Source: Falsiruegeria litorea R37 | Lineage (GTDB): Bacteria; Pseudomonadota; Alphaproteobacteria; Rhodobacterales; Rhodobacteraceae | Direction of reading: 5' to 3' | Assembly (NCBI RefSeq): GCF_900172225.1 | Contig: NZ_FWFO01000001.1 | Span: forward strand, 2,542,001-2,606,000 | DNA: 64,000 nucleotides | Shown here: positions 27,415 through 35,576 of the stretch, piece after piece | Numbering within the stretch: the stretch's first letter is position 1 | How the letters are laid out: each line of letters begins with the position of its first letter | Notes under the pieces: generated by a model | The model's input: the letters and a program-made list of their open reading frames with translations, nothing else | Told to the model about the DNA's origin: nothing | Databases searched by the model: none | Program-made: the position numbers and the translations under genes

Positions 27415-30035
27415 AGCTCCTGTCGATCCGCATGAATAACGTCCGCCGTTTCACACAGCCTGTGGAAATCTCGGATATTGGCCCTGGCCTGAACGTACTG
27501 GCCGCGCCCAACGAACAGGGCAAATCAACCCTGTTCGACGCCCTGCATGCGTTGTTTTTCTTCGAGGCAAAATCCTGGAAACTGAAGGAAGCCGCAACTC
27601 TTGCCCCCCATGCCGGTGGCAATCCCGAGGTTTCGGCAGAAATCGAAGTGGAAGGGAAACCCTATCGGGTGACCAAAGTATTCTCGTCGAAGCCCGGCCA
27701 ACGGCAGGTTAGCGTTCATCGGGATGGTCACCTGTTCAAGCAGGCGGAAGAGGCCGAGGACTGGATCCACGCGCTGATCAAGCCACCCAAGGATGGCGGC
27801 CCCGCCGGCCTGCTCTGGGTTCGCCAGGGGGTGACGACACTGCAAACCGGCAAGGAAGACGACACCTTGGCGGCGCGGCGTGATCTGCTGTCCTCCGTCG
27901 CCGGTGAAATCGATGACATCACCGGCGGCCGCCAGATGGAGAAGATCCGCGCGGCATTGAAAGGCGATCTTGAGACCTATCTGAATAAAAACGGCAGCCC
28001 CAAAAAACACGGCCCCCTCTGGCAGGCGGAGCAGGCCGTTGCCGAGCTGGACAAACAGAAGGAGGAACTGCGGGGCAAGGTCGACCGGCTGCGCGCCATG
28101 CTGACGGAACGGCGAGAGCTGAGGGACGAAAGAGCCGCCCTCACCGATCCCGTTGTCATGAGGGAAAGGAATGAAGCACTGGAGACTGCCCAGGCGGCGT
28201 TGAGAGCCGCTGAAGCCTATCTTGAGAACCAGGCGAAGGCTGACGAGGCAAGCCAGACGGCGCAGCTTGTGCTGGATACTCACCGCGACCGGATCAAATC
28301 GGGTGAAGAACAACTGACAGAATTCCGCAATGCCGAAGCGGCGTTGGAGCAATTCCTGGAGAAAGTCGCCGGCGCCGAGGCCCAACTGGCCGAAGCGGAA
28401 CAGAACCTGAAAAAGGCCAAGACCGCTGAAGAGAACGCCCGGAAAGACCAAATCTCTGCTGAACAAACCCGCGATGCGGTTCAGGCAGCCGAAGCCGGGC
28501 GCAAGGGGGCGGAACGCCGCCAGGAGTTGACCAAGCGCCTGGTAGACGCCCGGCGTCACTCCACCGAAGCGGCAACCGCCCGCAAAACTGTTGATGCCTC
28601 ACCCAGTGCCCCTCGGATGGAACGGTTGGAAGGCGCTTGGCAGGAATTCGAGCTTCTGAAACGCGCCCGTGAAGCCTCGGCAGCCGCCATCACGCTGGCC
28701 GTCGAGCCCGGACAGCAGGATCGGGTCACGCTGGACGGCGCCCCGCTGGAACCGGGGCAACGCAAAGCCCTGCCCGACGGAGGCGACATCGCTATCGTCG
28801 GCGTCGGCGCAATCCGTGTGCACCCGGCCGAGCAACATGACGTAGTCGCTCTTGATGAGGCTCAGGCCGAATTCGACATTGCGCTCGAAGCGACAGGCTG
28901 CCCATCCCTGCAGGATGCCAGGAAGGCCGAAAAGGCCCGAAAGTCGGCTGAGGGCGCCCTGCGGGACGCGAACGCTAAGTTGAAAATATCGGCGCCCGAC
29001 GGAATCCAGGCCCTTATGGAGGAAATCTCCACCCTGCCTGAAACCGTGGCGGAGGTTGAAAACCTTCCCTCCCAGACTGATGCCGATGCGATGTTCCGCA
29101 CGGCCAGAGCCGCGCATGACCGAGCCCGCGCCGACCTGGAAGGAGTCCGTGCCGCTTTTGACGCCAGGCACGGGGAGGCACGCGAATTTCGTGTCCGTCG
29201 GGACGAAGCGCAAAACCGGCTTGATCGGGCCTTGGGCGCGGTCGAGGATCCGGCCGAAAAGGGCAACGAGCTGACCAAGCTGCAAGCGCAGACACCTGAG
29301 TTTGAGAACGTCCTCACAGACGCCCAAAAACTTGTCCAAACACTCGCGGTCGAAGCACCTGACATTACCCTTAGGCAAGCCGGGGCGCAGAGGGCGCAAA
29401 ACGTGGCCGACCAGGCTGCCAGTCGTCTGACTGAGATCGGCAACCAACTGGCACGCCTTGAGGCCGTCATCGAAATAGATGCCGACTTGGCCATTGAGGA
29501 AAAACAGCTGGAGGTGGAAGGGAAACTGGAAGCCGCCCTGTCTTACGCCGAGCAAGTTCAGGCCGAGGTGAAGGTTCTCCAGCGGCTTGATACAGCGCTT
29601 TCCGGAGCCCAGAAGCAGGCTCATGACGCCTATATCGGCCCGATCCGCAACGAGTTGCGCCCCCTCCTGAGCATGGTGCTGCCCGGTGCGGAACTGACAC
29701 TGGACGCCGACAGCGTGCTGCCCACCGGCCTGTCCCGCCCGGAAGGCGAGGACAGCTATGACCAGCTGTCCGGTGGCACCCAAGAGCAGATCGCATTGCT
29801 GGTGCGACTTGCCTTCGCCCGCCTGCTGGCGGAATCCGGAACGCCTGCTCCAATCATCCTGGATGATGCGATTGTCTATACCGATGACGACCGGATTGAG
29901 CGCATGTTCAACGCCCTGACCCAACAGGCCGGTGACATGCAGATCATCGTCCTGTCGTGTCGGCAGAAAGTGTTCCGGGGATTGGGGGGGCAGACCTTGT
30001 CGATCCGGCAGGCGGCGCAGGAGGTCGGCGTATGA
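27411..30035 (+). CDS. Rad50/SbcC-like ATPase without a zinc hook
   Basis: An 874-residue SMC-like ATPase. The N-terminal half of the ATP site has Walker A APNEQGKST (residues 32-40). The C-terminal half has the ABC signature LSGGTQEQ (about 785) and Walker B PIILDDAIVY (about 813). Long coiled coils lie between them. A CxxC zinc hook is absent: only two cysteines exist, far apart. Instead a beta-rich insert (about residues 430-475, VEPGQQDRVTLDGAPLEPGQ) sits between the coils, as in YhaN-like ATPases. It is coupled by ATGA overlaps to the Mre11-like gene and to the nuclease-helicase gene. It probably powers end processing by the Mre11-like subunit. Confidence 0.88.
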   Translation: MKLLSIRMNNVRRFTQPVEISDIGPGLNVLAAPNEQGKSTLFDALHALFFFEAKSWKLKEAATLAPHAGGNPEVSAEIEVEGKPYRVTKVFSSKPGQRQVSVHRDGHLFKQAEEAEDWIHALIKPPKDGGPAGLLWVRQGVTTLQTGKEDDTLAARRDLLSSVAGEIDDITGGRQMEKIRAALKGDLETYLNKNGSPKKHGPLWQAEQAVAELDKQKEELRGKVDRLRAMLTERRELRDERAALTDPVVMRERNEALETAQAALRAAEAYLENQAKADEASQTAQLVLDTHRDRIKSGEEQLTEFRNAEAALEQFLEKVAGAEAQLAEAEQNLKKAKTAEENARKDQISAEQTRDAVQAAEAGRKGAERRQELTKRLVDARRHSTEAATARKTVDASPSAPRMERLEGAWQEFELLKRAREASAAAITLAVEPGQQDRVTLDGAPLEPGQRKALPDGGDIAIVGVGAIRVHPAEQHDVVALDEAQAEFDIALEATGCPSLQDARKAEKARKSAEGALRDANAKLKISAPDGIQALMEEISTLPETVAEVENLPSQTDADAMFRTARAAHDRARADLEGVRAAFDARHGEAREFRVRRDEAQNRLDRALGAVEDPAEKGNELTKLQAQTPEFENVLTDAQKLVQTLAVEAPDITLRQAGAQRAQNVADQAASRLTEIGNQLARLEAVIEIDADLAIEEKQLEVEGKLEAALSYAEQVQAEVKVLQRLDTALSGAQKQAHDAYIGPIRNELRPLLSMVLPGAELTLDADSVLPTGLSRPEGEDSYDQLSGGTQEQIALLVRLAFARLLAESGTPAPIILDDAIVYTDDDRIERMFNALTQQAGDMQIIVLSCRQKVFRGLGGQTLSIRQAAQEVGV

Positions 30036-33000
30036 AACGGGAAAACGGCGCCCTTCAGCTCTCGGCATCAGACCTGATGCGGTTCATGGCCTGCCCCCAC
30101 GCGACGCGCTTGGACCTGTTGCGCCTTGACGGTATGGGGCCAAGTGAGGTCGAGGACAGCGAGGATGCCGCCCTGTTGCAGAAACGCGGCGATGCGCACG
30201 AGGCCGCGCATCTGGCTACCCTGAAGGAGCAAGGCAAGTCGGTTGCCTGTATCGACACCGATGGCGTCCCCTTCGCACAATCTGTTGCAGACACTCAGGA
30301 TGCACTGCTGGCTGGCCCGGAGATCATTTTTCAAGGCGCCCTCGAAGGGGGCATGTGGGGCGGCTATTCCGATTTCCTGGAACGCGTCGAAACTCTGTCG
30401 AATCTCGGCGCCTATTCCTACGAAGTGGCCGACACCAAGCTGAAGCGAAAGCCAGCTCCCGGACATGTGCTGCAACTGGTACTCTACTCGGACCTTCTGG
30501 AGAAGTTGCAAGATGTTGCGCCCGAACAGGCCCATGTCGTGTTGGGCAGCGGTGAACGCTTTTCGTTTCGGCTCGCTGAATACGCAGCCTACGCGCGGGG
30601 TGCGCGGGCGCGGTTGGAAGGTTTCGTAGCTGATCCGCCGGAAACGCGCCCTATCCCCTGCACCACCTGTGACCTGTGCCGGTGGCGCGAGCATTGCGCC
30701 GATGTCTGGACCAACGAAGACAGCCTTTTCGAGGTCGCGGGGATCAGCAAGGCCCAGGTGGCCAAGCTTGAAGCCCAGGGGATCACAACCCTCCAAGCTC
30801 TTTCAGAATTCGAAGGCACTGTGCCGCGCATGGCATCTGAAACATTCCGCAAGCTGTCTTCACAGGCACGGCTACAACAAGCCCGCAAATTCGGCCCTCC
30901 ATCCCATGAATTGCGCCCGCGCCAACCGGGCAAAGGTTTTGACCTTCTGCCTCGACCCGTTGAGGGTGATCTGTTCTACGACATTGAAGGAGACCCACAC
31001 TATGAAGAGGCCGGGTCGGATGGTCTGGAATACCTGCACGGGATCTGGGACGGCAAGGATTTCACGGCTTTCTGGGCTCATGATCGTACCGAGGAAAAAC
31101 AGGCCCTGATCGACCTGTTCTCCTTTTTCGAAGAGCGTATCAGCCGCCACCCGAATGCCCGTATTTATCATTACGCGCCTTACGAAATCACCGCCCTGCG
31201 CCGTCTGACGACACAGCATGGCGTGGGCGAGACCCAATTGGACGGCTGGCTGAGGGAACATCGGTTCGTGGACCTCTACAGCGTTGTGCGAGGGGGAATC
31301 TTCGCCTCGGAACGGTCCTATTCGATCAAATACCTCGAGGCCTTCTACGACATCGAACGCGCCGGAGAGGTGACAACCGCCGGTGGTTCCGTCGTCGCCT
31401 ACGAGAACTGGCGCGAAACCAGAGATCAGGTCATTCTCGACGAGATCGAGGACTACAACCGTATCGACTGTGTTTCGACCGAATTGCTGCGCGACTGGCT
31501 CCTATCGATCCGACCTGATGATCTGGGAACCTGGCACAATCTTGTCGAGCCCGACCCCGAGAAAGTCCAGGTCCAGGAAGAGGCTGCGCAGGAGCTGAAA
31601 GACAATCTGGAGGCATCGGACCTGCCAGCAGAACGCCGGCAACTGCTCTATGACCTGGGCATTTTTCACTGGCGCGAGGGGAAGCCGGCTGCATGGGCCG
31701 TGTTCGACGCCGCCCAGAAGTCTTTCGAGGAGCTTTGTGACGACCTTGATTGCCTGGCAGGACTGCGCGCAACGGGACCGCAGGAAGTCGACAAGCGGTC
31801 ATGGGCCCGCGAATACACCTATCCTCCGCAGGAAACCAAACTTCGTGCGGGGAAAGGCGCGGTTCTCATGCTGCCCGATGGCCAAACCGTAACCCTGTCA
31901 ATCAAAAGCATCGACAGGACGCGGCGTCGGGTTACCTTGCGGATCGGCCAGTCGAAGGGGATCGATCTCCCCGATTGGCTGAACCTCCTGCCGGACTTCG
32001 CCATCAACGCCCGACCGATCCCTGATGCAATTGCCGCAGTGGCAACCGATCAGTGTGGCGCCAAAGCCAATCGCGCCGCGGACGATCTCCTTTCCCGCAA
32101 CCCTCCCCGATTTCATAGCGGCTTCACTTTGCCAGACGGGCCGAGTGGAGATCCCGTAGAGAACCTGAAGAATGCGGTGCGCGCCATGGACGAGACCGTG
32201 TTGCCGGTTCAGGGCCCTCCCGGAACCGGAAAGACTTATGTGACCGCCCGCGCCATTCTGGCACTGGTCAGGGATGGCAAGCGCGTCGGTGTTGCCTCCA
32301 ACAGTCACGCCGCGATCCGCAACGTCCTCATGGGCTGCATCGACGCCCTGGAAGAAGGCGATCTGGACATCACCCTGGAAAACTTGGAGATCGCCCATAA
32401 GGAAGGCCAGGGCATGGATCCTTTGCCTGATGGATACGAAGCCATCGCGGCCATCAAGGGAAATCAGGACCAGCGCCTGACGGGCTCACACGTTGTCGGT
32501 GGCACTGCTTGGCTCTTTTCCCGCCCGGAACTGGCCGACACCTTCGACTACCTGTTCATCGACGAGGCCGGGCAAGTTTCCCTGGCCAATCTTGTCGGCA
32601 TGTCAAACGCCGCACGGAACTTTGTGTTGATCGGCGACCCTCGCCAACTCCCCCAGGTCGTCCAGGGATCGCATCCCCCTCCCGCTGATCTATCCTGTCT
32701 GGATTGGCTACTCGGTGAACACGCGATCATGCCCCCGGATCGTGGAATCTTCCTATCCACAACACGACGCATGCACCCGGATCTATGTGCATACATCTCT
32801 GAGCAGTTTTACGAAGGCAAACTCCAATCCCATGAAAGCACCGCAAATCAGAGGGTTGTGGCGGCCGCACTCCCTGAGACTGGTGCATGGATGATTCCAG
32901 TCTATCATGAAGGGCGCGCGCAGGAATGCCCCGAGGAAGTTGCAGCAATCGTGGCAACCGTCGAAACGTTGCTGGGTGGCACATGGCGCGACAAAGGCGG

Positions 33001-33364
33001 TTCCGAGCGACAAATTCGCCCCAACGACATCATTGTCGTGGCCCCCTACAACGCCCAGGTAAACGCCCTGTCTGATGCGCTGCCCGGCATTCGGGTGGGC
33101 ACCGTTGACCGATTTCAGGGCCAGGAGGCACCAATCGCCCTGATCTCGATGACTGCATCCTCTGCCGAGGAGACTACACGAGGCCTCGAGTTTCTGTTGT
33201 CCCGCGAACGTCTGAATGTTGCTGTGTCGCGTGGCAAGGCGCTCAGCCTTGTCTTTGCCTCCCCTCGCCTTTTGTCGACACCTTGCGCGACCGTGGACCA
33301 GATGCGCCTCGTCAATACTCTCTGCGCCCTCCCTCTCCCGCCCTTAGGAGGAACAACCCCATGA
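30032..33364 (+). CDS. Cas4-like RecB nuclease / RNase H-like / DNA2-type helicase fusion (TM0106 family)
   Basis: A 1110-residue fusion protein of the TM0106 type. The N-terminal Cas4/RecB-like nuclease has Cys21 (FMACPH), an active-site segment GYSDFLERV and YEVADTKLKRK, and a Cys cluster CTTCDLCRWREHC (about 210-222) suited to an iron-sulfur cluster. An RNase H-like domain follows with FYDIEGDPHYE near residue 315. The C-terminal superfamily 1 helicase has Walker A QGPPGTGKT (about 727), Walker B FIDEAGQ (about 842), GDPRQLPQV, VDRFQGQE and RLNVAVSRGK. ATGA overlaps join it to both neighbours. It should unwind and degrade DNA. Confidence 0.9.
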   Translation: MKRENGALQLSASDLMRFMACPHATRLDLLRLDGMGPSEVEDSEDAALLQKRGDAHEAAHLATLKEQGKSVACIDTDGVPFAQSVADTQDALLAGPEIIFQGALEGGMWGGYSDFLERVETLSNLGAYSYEVADTKLKRKPAPGHVLQLVLYSDLLEKLQDVAPEQAHVVLGSGERFSFRLAEYAAYARGARARLEGFVADPPETRPIPCTTCDLCRWREHCADVWTNEDSLFEVAGISKAQVAKLEAQGITTLQALSEFEGTVPRMASETFRKLSSQARLQQARKFGPPSHELRPRQPGKGFDLLPRPVEGDLFYDIEGDPHYEEAGSDGLEYLHGIWDGKDFTAFWAHDRTEEKQALIDLFSFFEERISRHPNARIYHYAPYEITALRRLTTQHGVGETQLDGWLREHRFVDLYSVVRGGIFASERSYSIKYLEAFYDIERAGEVTTAGGSVVAYENWRETRDQVILDEIEDYNRIDCVSTELLRDWLLSIRPDDLGTWHNLVEPDPEKVQVQEEAAQELKDNLEASDLPAERRQLLYDLGIFHWREGKPAAWAVFDAAQKSFEELCDDLDCLAGLRATGPQEVDKRSWAREYTYPPQETKLRAGKGAVLMLPDGQTVTLSIKSIDRTRRRVTLRIGQSKGIDLPDWLNLLPDFAINARPIPDAIAAVATDQCGAKANRAADDLLSRNPPRFHSGFTLPDGPSGDPVENLKNAVRAMDETVLPVQGPPGTGKTYVTARAILALVRDGKRVGVASNSHAAIRNVLMGCIDALEEGDLDITLENLEIAHKEGQGMDPLPDGYEAIAAIKGNQDQRLTGSHVVGGTAWLFSRPELADTFDYLFIDEAGQVSLANLVGMSNAARNFVLIGDPRQLPQVVQGSHPPPADLSCLDWLLGEHAIMPPDRGIFLSTTRRMHPDLCAYISEQFYEGKLQSHESTANQRVVAAALPETGAWMIPVYHEGRAQECPEEVAAIVATVETLLGGTWRDKGGSERQIRPNDIIVVAPYNAQVNALSDALPGIRVGTVDRFQGQEAPIALISMTASSAEETTRGLEFLLSRERLNVAVSRGKALSLVFASPRLLSTPCATVDQMRLVNTLCALPLPPLGGTTP

Positions 33365-34026
33365 GGAACATGCCAACCGACCTGACTTTTCAGGAGCTGA
33401 AAGACAAGCAGCGCGAAATCCGGGATGGATTCCCCGAGGCCTTCGGCCTTCGGATCCACCGGGCCATCAGCTGGGTCGGACGCGCCGAGAAGGACGCCAG
33501 CGATCTGGACGCCGCTTTCCTGTTCTACTGGATTTCTTTCAATGCAGCCTACGCGGACGAACGTGACGCACAGAACGAGCGCGACATGTTCAATTGGCTG
33601 TTCACTCACCTGACCGAGCTTGACCCTGAAAATCGCCTCTATGCAGCAGTCTGGAACCGGTTCACCGGGCCGATCCGGCTCTTTATTGAGAACCAGTTCG
33701 TGTTCTCGCCCTTCTGGGCCCATCACAACGGACACCCAGGGCACGATGACTGGCAAGAGCGCTTCGACAGGGCTCGCAGTGCCTTTCACAGAGCGCTGGC
33801 TGAACAGAGGACTGTCGACATCCTGTCGATGCTGTTCGACAGACTCTACGTACTACGCAATCAGCTGATCCATGGAGGCGCAACTTGGAATTCGAGGGTG
33901 AACCGCGACCAGCTTCGGGACGGTGTCGCCATCTTGTCGGTTCTGATGCCTGTCATGATCGACATCATGATGGACAATGCAGACGAGGAATGGGGCAGAC
34001 CCTTTTACCCGGTGGTAGAGGGCTGA
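33361..34026 (+). CDS. HEPN-domain protein with an R-N-x-x-x-H motif
   Basis: A 221-residue protein, mostly helical, with HEPN features. The N-terminal part has LRIHRAISWVGRAEKD and DAAFLFYWISFNAAY. The catalytic-type motif is RNQLIHGG, with Arg166, Asn167 and His171 (R-x4-H). Many HEPN proteins are RNases that act as toxins or effectors in defence systems; an RNase role here is inference. I chose the ATG at 33361, which overlaps the upstream stop (ATGA). It is the last gene of the operon and converges on the HNH gene of the Zorya locus 62 bases away. No MNT-type antitoxin gene is adjacent. Confidence 0.8.
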   Translation: MRNMPTDLTFQELKDKQREIRDGFPEAFGLRIHRAISWVGRAEKDASDLDAAFLFYWISFNAAYADERDAQNERDMFNWLFTHLTELDPENRLYAAVWNRFTGPIRLFIENQFVFSPFWAHHNGHPGHDDWQERFDRARSAFHRALAEQRTVDILSMLFDRLYVLRNQLIHGGATWNSRVNRDQLRDGVAILSVLMPVMIDIMMDNADEEWGRPFYPVVEG

Positions 34027-34087
34027 AGTTTTCCTACAGCCAGGATCCGCTGTGAAGCGGTCTTCATTAGGTCTGCAGGAAGCACTC

Positions 34088-35545
34088 CTATAGCCCACGT
34101 ACCAAGTTGATTAGACGACGAAATTCAACATCGGGCGACGCCTGTTTCCAGAAATTGATAAAACGGCATACCAGTTGAACATTCTCGAACGAGTAATGGC
34201 CGTCACTGTCAATCCGGTCCAAGGAAGGCAGCATGTTTTTGTCGTCATGCCTTCCGAGATACTGAAAAGGAAGCCCAGTAATAGCGCAGCGCCCTTCCTG
34301 GATCTCCAACAAATTGCGGATCTGTTTCTCAAGCTCCACTTCTGTCATGTGAAGCTCTTTGTTCTTTACCGTGCGTTCCACAACCTGACCATTTGACATG
34401 GACACTGTATCCAAAACGGAATGCTTGATGTCATAAATGGATTTTTCCTGCGCGCCCAAAAGAAATCCATCGGCACCGCTACCCGCTTCCAGTTCACCGG
34501 CTTCCAGCTCTTTCAGCAGGGATCCATAAACCCACAGAAATGAGTGGGCGTCTACCAAGCGAACGTTCTCCAGCCCTGCGGCCGCTGCGATCTCAGACCG
34601 CAGGGCATCGAGCAACCCATTGAACGCTAAATAGTTTTGCCAAGAACAGCTTCGAAGGGTTCGTAGTTCCACTCCCATTTGACAAAATACGCGATCGAAC
34701 CCGGTTGGCTGAATCGGCATGTATCGACCCATATCTTTCAGGAAGAACAGATACGCGATTAGTGGATACTTGCGCTGTGTGGCCTCCGCCAGAGCCTCAA
34801 AAATCGCGCCTGCTTCCGCTCGTTCATGAAACAAGTCAAACAGCAGTCGCTCCATCTTGTGACGGAGTTTGACATCACCACGGGCTTCAAGGATGGCTTT
34901 GTGGTCCCGGTTGGCATGGCCGAAACGGTTCTGCCAAAAAACGAGATTGTTAGTCAGGTTACCGTGCGAGGCTTGGATTTCGATAGAAGCGATGACATGG
35001 TTCAAGATGTCACCTGAGCCTATCTGTTCTTCCCTCCAAGTCGATGAAGAAAGGCGCTCCAGAGCCAGTTTTCTCAACTTGGGTTTGTAATTCTCCCAGG
35101 CAGCAATCAAACCTTCATCGAAACCCGTGAACGGCGGTGCAGAACGTCGATGGAGCAGTTCTTGGAGATGACCAAAGGTGGATCCGAAATTGATTTCCGT
35201 CTCTGCTTGATAGGTATCTGTTTCTTCGGAATGTTCATACCAAGTCAAGAAATTCAATAGCCCCTCTTGGGTTTCAATTGCGACCCGGGGTACTCCCCTT
35301 CCTTGGTTCAACGCCGAAAGCTCTCCATTCAAATCGTGGTTCATTGCTGGATCAATATTGCTTATACCTCTGATCGCCGGTGCAACGGGAGGCTGATGCC
35401 AAATCCGAGCCGATTTCTGTCCTGGACGAATTGCAAGAACTTTCCCCGATTTCGTTCTGAAGCCGATCGCGTAAGCCACTGATTTTGTTGGTTGGCCCAG
35501 TGCGTGCTCAAGCAAGTCGATGGTTTCGGATACACTCAAAGTCAT
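34088..35545 (-). CDS. HNH-type endonuclease, fifth gene of the Zorya locus
   Basis: A 485-residue protein ending in an HNH-like nuclease module. Cys420 in GRCAITGLPF, the segment LDRIDSDGHYSFENVQLVC (residues 442-460) and Cys460 give the Cys-flanked beta-beta-alpha-metal fold in its D-R-I-D form. The N-terminal 400 residues are not recognised; they contain VSETIDLLEHALG and a helical centre. It starts 31 bases after zorD on the same strand, so it is the last gene of the zor operon. Type II Zorya uses an HNH protein, ZorE, in place of ZorC/ZorD; here an HNH gene accompanies the full type I set. Whether it is a ZorE homologue needs a profile comparison. Confidence 0.75.
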   Translation of the reverse strand: MTLSVSETIDLLEHALGQPTKSVAYAIGFRTKSGKVLAIRPGQKSARIWHQPPVAPAIRGISNIDPAMNHDLNGELSALNQGRGVPRVAIETQEGLLNFLTWYEHSEETDTYQAETEINFGSTFGHLQELLHRRSAPPFTGFDEGLIAAWENYKPKLRKLALERLSSSTWREEQIGSGDILNHVIASIEIQASHGNLTNNLVFWQNRFGHANRDHKAILEARGDVKLRHKMERLLFDLFHERAEAGAIFEALAEATQRKYPLIAYLFFLKDMGRYMPIQPTGFDRVFCQMGVELRTLRSCSWQNYLAFNGLLDALRSEIAAAAGLENVRLVDAHSFLWVYGSLLKELEAGELEAGSGADGFLLGAQEKSIYDIKHSVLDTVSMSNGQVVERTVKNKELHMTEVELEKQIRNLLEIQEGRCAITGLPFQYLGRHDDKNMLPSLDRIDSDGHYSFENVQLVCRFINFWKQASPDVEFRRLINLVRGL

Positions 35546-35576
35546 TTGAAAACCGCTTTCCTATTCCTCTTTATTT

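Noticed and set aside
26281-30035. Housekeeping sbcD-sbcC pair
   Set aside because: The ATPase lacks the zinc hook, and the genes are coupled to a nuclease-helicase and HEPN gene inside a mobile island.
28599-30068. Long minus-strand frame opposite the Rad50-like gene
   Set aside because: Antisense to a gene with Walker and signature motifs; no independent support.
26281-34026. BREX, DISARM, Dnd or Druantia system
   Set aside because: No pglZ, brxC/brxL, drmA/B, dndBCDE or Druantia-type helicase is present; only the WYL regulator is shared with some of these.
33361-34026. HEPN-MNT toxin-antitoxin pair
   Set aside because: No nucleotidyltransferase gene adjoins; the HEPN gene is coupled to the nuclease-helicase gene instead.
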